DNA of 64,000 nt, taken from Mytilus trossulus. Lineage: Eukaryota; Mollusca; Bivalvia; Mytilida; Mytilidae. Below are positions 55,971-64,000 of the stretch, one piece after another. The notes under the pieces were generated by a model. It was not told the origin of the DNA. It searched no databases and saw only the letters and a program-made list of their open reading frames with translations. The DNA lies in assembly GCF_036588685.1 (NCBI RefSeq), contig NC_086378.1, positions 72,929,127 through 72,993,126 of the forward strand, read 5' to 3'. How positions within the stretch are numbered: the first letter of the stretch is position 1; every line of letters begins with the position of its first letter. A program made the translations under genes and the position numbers.

Positions 55971-57199
55971 TACAGCTAGAGTACATACAATCTAACTCTC
56001 TTTCATCTTGTAACAGTATTAAAACATTAGACTTTTCTACTCTTTACACAAGTATTCCACATTCCAAACTAAAAGACAAATTAAAAGAGTTGGTATTACT
56101 TTGCTTCATAAAAAAGAATGGCCAACGTAGATACAAGTATCTTGTCTTAGGGAGGGATAAATCATACTTTGTAAAGAACCATTCTGATTCAAACAAAAAA
56201 TTCTCTGAAACCGATATTATCAAGATGCTTGATTTCTTGATTGACAACATATTTGTTACGTTCGGAGGACGTGTTTTTCAACAGACTGTCGGCATCCCAA
56301 TGGGAACAAACTGTGCCCCTCTACTTGCTGACTTGTTTCTTTATTATTATGAGGCTGACTTCATGCAGGAACTTCTTAGGAAGAAAGATAAGAAGTTAGC
56401 AATATCCTTTAACTCTACTTTCCGCTATATAGATGACGTTCTTTCACTAAACAATTCAAAATTTGGTGACTATGTGGATCGCATCTATCCCATCGAATTG
56501 GAGATAAAGGATACTACAGATACAGTTAAGTCGGCTTCATATCTTGACTTACATCTAGAAATTGACAATGAGGGTCGGTTGAAGACAAAACTTTACGACA
56601 AAAGAGATGATTTCAGCTTTCCAATTGTGAACTTTCCATTTCTAAGTAGCAACATTCCAGCAGCACCTGCATACGGGGTATATATCTCCCAATTGATACG
56701 ATATTCCCGTGCTTGCATTTCCTATCATGATTTTCTTGATAGAGGGTTACTGCTCACAAGGAAGCTATTAAACCAAGAGTTCCAAATGGTGAAGTTGAAA
56801 TCATCCCTTCGTAAATTTTACGGACGCCATCACGAGTTGGTTGACCGTTATGGAATAACCGTTTCACAAATGATATCGGATATGTTCCTTACGTCGTAGC
56901 TACAATCCCCTTCCCTTTCATGAATTTGACCTACCGAATTAGACTATTTACCGGATTTGTAATCACATAAGCAACACATCGGGTGCCGCATGTGGAGCAG
57001 GATCTGCTTACCCTTCCGGAGCACCTGAGATCACCCCTAGTTTTTGGTGGGGTTCGTGTTGTTTATTCTTATGTTTTCTATGTTGTGTCATTTGTACTAT
57101 TGTTTTTCTGTTTGTCTTTTTCATTTTTAGCCATGGCGTTGTCAGTTTGTTTTAGATTTACGAGTTTGACTGTCCCTTTGGTGTCTTTCGTCCCTCTTT
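55971..57199 (+). mobile_element. 5'-truncated Penelope-like retroelement nested in the LINE (family alpha)
   Basis: This fragment holds most of a reverse transcriptase and a complete 3' UTR ending 'gtctttcgtccctcttt'. The LINE protein is interrupted here and resumes directly after it. TAGAA occurs at both edges (55966-55970, 57200-57204) and may be the target duplication. Tails of the same family are at 783, 4165, 15450 and 30664. Confidence 0.8.
56045..56899 (+). pseudogene. Penelope-like reverse transcriptase (lacks N-terminus)
   Basis: The open frame begins upstream of 56045, with KTLDFSTLYTSIPHSKL (motif A) just before and at 56045, and runs to a stop at 56897-56899. Motif B is GIPMGTNCAPLLADLFLYYYE. 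Motif C is FRYIDDVLSLNN with the catalytic YIDD. Then come SYLDLHLEID, LYDKRDDFSFPIVNFPF, GVYISQLIRYSRAC and ELVDRYGITVSQMISDMF. All catalytic residues are intact, but the N-terminal part and any GIY-YIG endonuclease are missing because the copy is 5'-truncated. There is no promoter, so it is best treated as a dead fragment. Confidence 0.75.
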
Positions 57200-57200
57200 T

Positions 57201-57513
57201 AGAAGAATGTAATAAACTTTGTATTTATAAACGATATAAACTAGAAATTGGTTTTGAAAAATACTTAGATTTTCATTGTAATGTATCTATATTAACAAAA
57301 CTACGTAGCGGCACACTTAGACTAACTGTTGAAGTTGGTCGTTATCTAAATACTCAAAGAGAAAACAGAATTTGTATGTGTTGTAATATGAATGTTTTAG
57401 AGGACGAGTATCATTTTGTTTTATCATGTCCAGCGTATAGATCTGTGCGTATAGAATTGTTACCTTTATTCTACTGTTCTTGGCCAAATCGGCACAAGTT
57501 AGATAATTTATGA
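57201..57513 (+). pseudogene. LINE ORF C-terminus after the insertion
   Basis: The frame reads EECNKLCIYKRYKLEIGFEK, then KLRSGTLRLTVEVGRY, then CMCCNMNVLEDEYHFVLSCP, ending at 57513. The C-C-H-C arrangement is the usual C-terminal zinc motif of LINE proteins. It continues the protein that stops at about 55970. Confidence 0.85.
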
Positions 57514-57869
57514 CAAGCTCATTCAAAATCTCTGACAGTAAAACTATGTAACTATTTAAATGCAGCTTGGAAAATTATATCACATATATTGTCATAATAT
57601 TATTGTATACTCTGTAACTACTGTTCTCTGCTGTCTTTTGTTTGTCATATATTGTATATATTTTCGTTTGCCATAGCATGTATATGCTTCTTGCAAATAA
57701 AGTATTCATTCATTCATTCATTCATTAAGTTGGCTCCGTTAAATCACCTGTATGTATCTCTTTATATAGTGATGTTCGTTCAGCTCCCTCACTGAACGTA
57801 TATTCTACGTCGATGCACATGTTTTGTTTTCAACTTTATTATTGAAAAAATATTAACCATTTTTCAACC

Positions 57870-57970
57870 AAAATTGAGAATGGAAATGGGGAATATGTCA
57901 AAGAGGCATCAACCCGGCCAAAAAGCAGAAGGTCAACAACGTAGGGAGAAAGTCCCACACCCGAAAGTTG
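57870..57970 (-). repeat. Retroelement 3'-tail fragment (family gamma-like)
   Basis: The plus strand reads 'gagaatggaaatggggaat', 'gtcaaagaggcatcaaccc' and 'agcagaaggtcaacaac'. It is the complement of the 27300-27500 sequence. Confidence 0.65.
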
Positions 57971-58489
57971 TCCTCAGCTGGCCCCTAAATAGATAAATAA
58001 AAGTGTGTACTAGTTCAGTGATAATGGACGTGCATAGATTTCAAAACATTAAACTGATAAAAACTTTTAATAATTTAGACCTATTTTAAGTACTAAAATA
58101 TACTTACTATGGAAATAAACAGTATAAGGAATATCTTAACAAAATTATTATCAAAGCTTTCATTTTTAGGACTTTGTCTAATTTTCTACAATTTGAAAGA
58201 CACGTTTTAAAACTATATCATTCTGAAACGCCAGGTTTTTCACCTCGGGTTATCCATTGGGTTAATGTTGTTTCTTTGTAGACTGTTAGTCAACTTAGTG
58301 GTCTTATCGTTTTTTATTCTTTTTGTCTCTTGTTCTTTTCAACTTTTAATTGACGATTGAGTACTCATGAAACATGGTTATCCGTGTCGCATATGTTTTA
58401 CCCTTTCCAAGTCGTGAACTGGTCAATTGTTGATACTAAATAATATGCATGGATCGATGTTTAAATCCTTTCTTATATATTGTGCACGC
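57971..58489. other. Non-coding stretch
   Basis: No gene or clear repeat is seen. Confidence 0.4.
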
Positions 58490-58965
58490 CGGGTTAGTGC
58501 CTGGCAATGTTGATTAATTGTTGGTTGCTTAACGTCCAGTGGCAAATGTTTCATGCATGTTCAGGGCGTAAACAAGTTAACAATAAATACAATAGGTAGG
58601 CCGTAGTAATAGAGGCCTTTTGGGATGCTGGTCGGGGAAATTTGGACTGCCACTAGGAAATTAGGGTATATCCATTACTATATAGGGACAGAAATTTTGC
58701 CTTTCAACATACCACCTGTGGACCCCTCAAAGAGTTTTTTTGGAAGGATTCTTAACGTGCAAATAGAGTGGCATGCTCTTTAAAACAGACATCGAATTTA
58801 ACGTCCCCATTATGACCGGACGTGGCTTCAAACTTGATACATCTCGCACAGCCAAATGGCAATTGGCAAGCGTTTTACTGCCGGTCGGGAGAAGACGAGG
58901 CGACCATATTTCGTTTCCCCCAGTCACCTTAGCTTTGGGGTGACCTTAGGTTGTCTCTGTATTAT
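58490..58965. repeat. Interspersed repeat (best copy of three)
   Basis: It has the landmarks 'gcttaacgtccagtggcaa', 'ttaacaataaatacaatag', 'acataccacctgtggaccc', 'cagccaaatggcaattgg' and 'cgttttactgccggtcggg'. Diverged copies lie at 19690 and 25965. It has no coding capacity and its class is unknown. Confidence 0.6.
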
Positions 58966-60105
58966 TTATTCTCAATGTATAACAATTGGTGATTTGTAGA
59001 TATATAGTTATAAGATTTGTATGTATCTCTCACAACGTCAAACGTGTAATTCCTCAATATCATCTGCTTAATACTAGTATATACATTTCACGTAAAGGGC
59101 TTTATCAATAAATTATATGTTAAGTCATTAATTTAATCATTTTCACAGGACTTTAACTTGTGTCTTTGACCTTAAATTACTCTATTTATGCAAGCGAAAC
59201 GTTATCATATATATATGACACTTTCACTTCAAAATAAATTCATTGCATGTTTGATTATAATTAGAGTGAAGTGTCCTGTATTGACAAAGTACTCGTCGTT
59301 TTTATATAAAATTACATGTATATGATATCTGTGATTATTATCAAATAATACATCTCAGTTGTATCTTTGTATTGTGCTACCTTAATTGCGTGACTTTGTA
59401 AACAAATTGATAGCCTTTCCTTTTTTTTTTTTTTACAAATGTTATATGCCTTGAAACCGTTTAAAACTAAAGTATTCGTAATTAAAATGAATCTCCCAAC
59501 AAGCATGCAATGAGACGTCACAATAGGTATGCAACCACAATGATCCTGTACAAGATGCTGCCTATACTATAATATGTTATCTATGCTTAACAAATAGTAT
59601 TGATATTATTAATTGGCTTATTTTTCTCGAGTTTGGTAGTAACTGGCTATACTGTAAGTTTCGAAAAACTAAAAATTATACGAAAATCAGACAAAAGACT
59701 TTCAGTTTAATAAGTATATGTTTAATGGTAAACTCAAAACAAACAAAAATGAGAACATAAGTCATATTTAATATGTCCTTACGTAGAAACAAACACAAAA
59801 TCAACCATAAATAATACGAATATACAGAAATAATTTATATATGTTCCTTCATTGCACCTGAGACTACTATAACATATAGTGTTCTCAGATTGCACGCGTA
59901 AACCTTTCATTCTTGAAATGATACACGCCTTGGTATATGTTATTCTTCCTTTTCCACAAAATTTAATAGTACCTTTACTGATTCTTAACTTGACAATACA
60001 CATGATTAACATTTTGTTGAAACACCTTACAATGTCAAGAAAAAGGCAGTTACATTTGTAGTCACCAGACGTTCCATGCATATGAAATGTGTGATATGAT
60101 TGGTA
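58966..60105. other. Non-coding stretch, includes 3' flank of the SMYD gene
   Basis: No exon is seen. On the minus strand ATTAAA-type poly(A) hexamers lie near 59706-59730, 380-400 bp past the SMYD stop codon, and could end that transcript. Confidence 0.4.
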
Positions 60106-60802
60106 TCAACTATAATCTGCTTTGGAATGAGCCACACCACAAACTAATTTGTGTCCTTCCTTCCAGTTTATCTTCTGACATTCTGAAGAACAGTACCATC
60201 CACGGTGACATTTACCACACCCTTTAAAAGGTGCATCGCCTGCTCTCTTCTTACAATTTGTACAGGAGTACGCATCGTCTCCCTCGAACTGACAACGTGG
60301 ACATTGACACCAGAAATTGAATGATTTGTACATCCAAGCACGTCTTAGTCTTCTTGGCATGGTAGTATCAATGTAAGTTGTTGTCAGTTCCTCGCCTTCT
60401 TTGATATCAGTTTTAGCTCTGACGGACACACCTGGAACTCCGTTTACTTCGCCATCGCTAACTTCCACATTGTTCATACATGAGTGATTTAGACATGCGT
60501 GCAGTGGAAACATTCCCGAGAACGACGCACTCGGAATTTTGTCGTCCAGATATTTCAAAATCGATAACGCCTTCGGATCTTCAGGATTAAAATTTGATAG
60601 ATTGTCATAGAATTTGTGATACGGTGTGACGGGATCTGAATAAATCTGAAGATTGCAGGCAGCTTGGTAATACCTGCCATTTAATTCTTGTTCTGTTATG
60701 TCCATCTTTATTCCGTCTCCACAGTCACGAAATATGTCGTTCATTATCTTTAATACGTAAGGCATATCTTTGGCAGCTGAACCAACTCCAAATGCAATGA
60801 AC
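60106..60802 (-). CDS. SMYD-like protein, coding exon 2 (residues 239-470)
   Basis: The exon starts after a TTTTTCCAG acceptor and completes the split Lys codon of exon 1. It carries the second half of the SET methyltransferase domain: HACLNHSCMNN (NHSC at 344-347, S-adenosylmethionine and substrate site), GEELTTTYID (core Tyr), and the post-SET zinc cysteines C404, C406 and C409 (WCQCPRC). A further MYND-type finger follows at 419-460: C419, C422, C434, C437, C443, C447, H456, C460. SMYD proteins methylate lysines on histones and other proteins. The split SET with MYND inserted resembles SMYD5, but the C-terminal second MYND is unusual for it. The TGA stop is at 60106-60108. Confidence 0.85.
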
Positions 60803-60963
60803 CTGGAAAAATGTAAATATAACACAGTTACACTGCTACATAGTATATTAAGCATTTTGTTTGTTTTGCTGCCGTTCTCGATATTGCAGTTCTAAAGTGT
60901 TGCTGTTACGCACCGATATAACGCGAAACAGGAAATGGTTTTACATAATTCTAGAAACCATTT

Positions 60964-61120
60964 AATGAATGGCTATTATCTATTTTGAATTTATTGAACC
61001 ATAAAACTAATTTTTGACTCTTCACATTGAATAATCCGCGAAGCGGATTATGTAAAATGTGAGGAGTCAAAAATTAGTTTTATGGTTCAATAAAATCAAA
61101 ATAAGTTATTGCCATTCATT
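60964..61120. repeat. 157-bp palindromic MITE-like sequence
   Basis: Inverted arms start 'aatgaatggc' and are nearly continuous to a central AATCCGCGAAGCGGATT. The outer 20 bp are less well paired than the inner 55. It lies in the SMYD intron. Confidence 0.8.
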
Positions 61121-61474
61121 ATAAATAAATTTTCTTCAAAAATAAGGCTCAAAGAACTTTTTATATTGTTTATATTAACAATAACAACGTACACACATGT
61201 TGGCGTACGAATACACAACGTCAGAGTGGGCGTGTCGCCATAAAAATTGACAACATTGAAAATAAAACTAATAATTTTAACCAATCAGAAGACAGTAAAT
61301 ACACCAAATTTATTTATTTGATAATGTGAAATTTCTCGTCTCCTTCCCGATCTTCTACTGAGAAGGCAACGAGTTAAAATTGCAGTATATAGATACAAAG
61401 TTACATGCATGTTGATGTGTTGCTTATTTTTTGTATATGAATTAGGCCGTTATAGTTTTTTCGTTTGAATTATT

Positions 61475-61590
61475 TTACATTTGTCCTTTTCGGGCCTTTC
61501 ATATCTGACTTTGCGGTATGAGCTTTTCTCATTTTTGAAGACCGTACGGTGACCTATAATTGTTGTATTCTTTGTTTCATTGACAATCTG
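61475..61590 (+). repeat. Retroelement 3'-tail fragment (family gamma-like)
   Basis: It reads 'gggcctttcatatctgac' and 'gaagaccgtacggtgacct', a sense-strand tail in the SMYD intron. Confidence 0.6.
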
Positions 61591-62120
61591 TAATCATATC
61601 ACATGTTCTTTTTTCAATTGTTTTTTTTATATGAAAAATAATCGCGCAACCGTATATGCTACTATAGTAAATGTATTGGGTTTTATGAGTTTTACAGTTC
61701 TTCGCCAGTTCAATGGCATATAATGATTTAGAAATACATTGTCTCCGATATGTATCCATTTTGATTAAAGTCTCAACTCATATAAAATAATATTTTCTTC
61801 TCATTAAAAAGTGATGAACACGACTGATACATATAGCAATTTTTATACCGAAATTCACGTCAAGTAGACTTCAAATCTCCTCTTAGTCTTATATCAGGAC
61901 AATGATATATTTCGTTTGTTGATGGAACCAATCAATGCGGTTTTTCATCGATGATTTTAAATCTACAACTGGTGTAATATATTATGTGTTTCAGAGACAA
62001 ATATTTTGTTAATGTATTTTTAATACATTAAGTTTTGATTTCTGAAACATTTCGCCCCCCCCCCCCCAATTATAATAGAGCATATTGATTTGGTTGTCAT
62101 TACACATACTATTTACTTAC

Positions 62121-62836
62121 TTCCTGAAGGGAGCTTTGGCTTTAGCCCAGTGCATCATTTCTGGTACATCCTTTCCATCCTGTTTCATCCACAATTTGAC
62201 GTCTGCTGCAATGTTTGCCCAGATCTTGGCCAATATGTACGCGGAAAAGTGCCCAGACCACAATTCTTTCCATGTTCCATCTACATCAGTTCCCCATCCC
62301 TTGTTTTGGTCGATGTCATATAACTTCTTTGTTGCTTTCGATCTTGAAGGGCAAAGCAGTTCGTGGTGCCTTTCCCAAGCTGTATTTTTACAAATATTGC
62401 TGCAATATGTAACAAGTTTACATTCTGAACAGACGACTGGTTTGGTTACGGGCCAATTATTTTCAACGACTTCTTTTGCTGTTGCATCCATATTGTCCAG
62501 TTTTTCTTTGAAATAGTCACGTGCAGTCATTAGTGACGTACCACAGTGGTTGCAGCCTTTCACAACCTGCTTTTTGTCGTCTGCTACGTATGGCGTCGTT
62601 ACAATTGGAGCATCCGAAAATACAATGTCACCTGCTTTAATATCTTTGACAGCAAATACTGCTTTTCCATACATTGTAAAATCCACAGTGACTGGCATGT
62701 CTTTGGTCAAAGGGTCATACAAACGATGAGCTCGCACTTTCTGAAAACAAATGGCGGTTTCTTCGTCTTTACTTTTCGCCAGCTCAGATGCTTTTCTCAG
62801 CCAAAATTCAGCCAACACCGGAAGTTTGAACTCCAT
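62121..62836 (-). CDS. SMYD-like protein, coding exon 1 (residues 1-239)
   Basis: The start ATG (62836) lies 11 nt inside an exon whose TATTGCAG acceptor is at 62848-62849, so a 5' UTR exon lies further upstream. Residues 1-50 are helical. The SET domain begins at about 56 (YGKAVFAVKDIKAGD). A MYND zinc finger is inserted at 95-162: C95, C98, C136, C139, C145, C149, H157/H158, C162. A tryptophan-rich helix (IWANIAADVKLWM) follows. The donor GTAAGT follows AGGAA, phase 2. With exon 2 the protein is 470 aa, within SMYD range. The closest remembered layout is SMYD5; no symbol is given because orthology is not shown. Confidence 0.85.
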
Positions 62837-62847
62837 TAGTAGTTTTC

Positions 62848-63149
62848 CTGCAATAGAAAAGAATATTTACGTTTGCAATTAACTTGATTTTCCTTTATCA
62901 GGAGCATCATTAGTTCGGAATGCCTACAACATTTATGAATGCACAAGTTGCCGAAAATGGTCAATTTAAAATATTAGATAAATTGCAAAATATATTGACA
63001 ACTAGACTGATAATAAACTATCCATCACTGGTAATATGTCCAAAGTGGTATACTTAATGACAGTAAAATGTACCGATTTTAATCTACCTTACTGATTTAT
63101 GGCTTCGAGTTGTAACTACGGGGCGCCGAATGGGACTCTTGTGGTTTTG
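62848..63149. other. Upstream of the SMYD coding exon, non-coding
   Basis: It starts with the polypyrimidine tract and acceptor of a 5' UTR intron on the minus strand. No further exon could be identified. Confidence 0.4.
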
Positions 63150-64000
63150 TACAAAATTCAATTCTGTCATAACAAAATCATTTTTGTCTTACAAAACTAT
63201 GTGCTACAGACTTGTTTTGTGAGAACTTCAATTTTGTGATGACAAAATTCATTTGTGTAGACAAAATTCATTTTTGTCATGACAAAATTCATTTTTGTAG
63301 ACAAAATTCATATTTGTCATGACAAAAGTCAATTTTGTCTTAAAGGTATGCAAATATAAACATATTTGCATACAAAATTGACTTTTGTTACCTGATATGG
63401 AAATTAAATCACAAAAGTCAATTGTGTACGGTAAGATTCAATTTTGTGAGACAAAATTGACTTTTGTGAAACAAAATTAACTTTTGTGAGACAAAATTCA
63501 ATTTTGTCATTTTTGTTGAGACAAAATTCAATTTTGTCATTTTTGTTGAGACAAAAGTCAATTTTGTTAATTTTGTTGAGACAAAAGTCAATTTTGTAAA
63601 TTTTGTTGAGACAAAAGTCAATTTTGTTAATTTTGTTGAGACAAAAGTCAATTTTGTCAATTTTGTCAATTTTGTTGACACAAAAGTCAATTTTGTCAAT
63701 TTTGTTGAGACAAAAGTCAATTTTGTGACGACAAAATTCATTTTTGTGATGACAAAATTCAATTTTGTAACAACAAAATTGACTTTTATGAGACAAAATT
63801 GACTTTCGTGAGACAAAATTGACTTTCGTGAGACAAAAATCAATTTTGTTGAGACAAAATTCAATTTTGTTAATTTTGTTGAGACAAAATTCAATTTTGT
63901 CAATTTTGTTGAGACAAAAGTCAATTTTTTCAATTTTGTGTAACAAAAGTCAATTTTGTGTAACAAAAGTCAATTTTGTGTAACAAAAGTAATTTTTGTG
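63150..64000. repeat. Palindromic ACAAAA/TTTTGT minisatellite (runs off the window)
   Basis: The array is built from imperfect palindromes of the type ACAAAATTCAATTTTGT joined by short links (GAG, TGTG, GATG). Between about 63490 and 63720 it settles into a 30-bp period (words 'gagacaaaagtcaattttgt'). Two overlapping 180-codon open frames on the minus strand exist only because the 30-bp period is a multiple of three; they are not taken as genes. Confidence 0.9.

Larger units (their letters stand above)
53222..57726 (+). mobile_element. APE-type LINE, frameshifted, interrupted by another retroelement
   Basis: The order is: endonuclease C-terminal part (CGDLNSRIGE near 53475, SDHMPVYFELD near 53795), linker, reverse transcriptase, a C-terminal Cys/His motif after the insertion (CMCCNMN, then HFVLSCPAYRSVR near 57370-57450), and a 3' UTR ending in an (ATTC)n run at about 57697-57726. 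An APE endonuclease, a single long ORF and a simple-repeat tail fit jockey/CR1-group LINEs; the clade is unproven. The 5' end is missing and at least four frame breaks are present. Confidence 0.85.
60803..62120 (-). other. Intron of the SMYD-like gene (1318 bp)
   Basis: The boundaries are GTAAGT (62120 downward) and CCAG (60803). It contains a 157-bp palindrome (60964-61120) and a gamma tail (61475-61590). A run of about 13 C lies near 62054. Confidence 0.85.

Noticed and set aside
63404-63966. Two overlapping 180-codon minus-strand open frames of repeated NKIDKIDFCL-type peptides
   Set aside because: They arise because the minisatellite period (30 bp) is divisible by three and contains no stop. 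There is no start context, splice signal or non-repeat sequence.
1-64000. CRISPR arrays, operons, bacterial promoters or terminators
   Set aside because: The tandem repeats here lack regular unique spacers, and introns, SINEs and LINEs show the DNA is eukaryotic.

Overview
The window looks like about 64 kb of nuclear DNA from a marine bivalve, most probably a mussel (Mytilus-like). It is AT-rich, gene-poor and intron-rich. It is full of short 5'-truncated retroelement pieces whose 3' ends are familiar from mussel genomes, and it carries hammerhead-ribozyme repeats, tRNA-derived SINEs, MITEs and minisatellites. There is no sign of operons, ribosome-binding sites, CRISPR arrays or other bacterial features. 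No database was searched; family names rest on recognised motifs.

Host genes, left to right. (1) The signal-peptide exon of a CLCA-like (calcium-activated chloride channel regulator) gene lies at 5465-5614 on the minus strand. (2) A glutathione-peroxidase-like gene has coding exons at 22303-22497 and 29740-30204 (219 aa). The Sec/Cys position holds Asp and the catalytic Trp is Gly. (3) A decayed PHD-finger first exon lies at 38940-39129, minus strand. (4) An intact but unrecognised gene is spread over five coding exons from 40588 to 46214, plus strand (421 aa, phases all consistent). (5) A two-exon SMYD-type SET/MYND gene lies at 60106-62836, minus strand (470 aa), with an extra C-terminal MYND finger.

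Mobile DNA dominates the rest. 390-8350 holds a hammerhead repeat, a 575-bp tandem repeat, a SINE and retroelement tails. 9781-19000 holds a reverse-transcriptase fragment and two BEL/Pao deletion derivatives that keep only gag and protease. One of these is old (13009-14990, minus). The other is young (15848-18614), with 152-bp LTRs differing at one base, a GATGT target duplication and an open 745-codon frame. 27883-38600 is a tandem segmental duplication containing GPx exon 2. The second copy is a pseudogene, swollen by a hammerhead retrozyme unit (33419-33850) and a Penelope-like retroelement (34730-36460). 49803-53144 is a 3.3-kb DNA transposon with about 115-bp near-identical terminal inverted repeats, an ATCCT target duplication and repeated GATCGTGAAAG subterminal sites. 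53222-57726 is a broken APE-type LINE with a Penelope-like fragment inserted in its ORF (55971-57199). The window ends in a palindromic ACAAAA/TTTTGT minisatellite (63150-64000).

Relations between elements: the hammerhead repeats code for nothing and would have to be copied by a retroelement in trans. Penelope-like reverse transcriptases, plentiful here and known elsewhere to carry hammerheads, are the plausible source. The BEL derivatives likewise need pol in trans. Most other repeats are 3' tails of the same few reverse-transcriptase families, called alpha to delta below only to track copies in this window.
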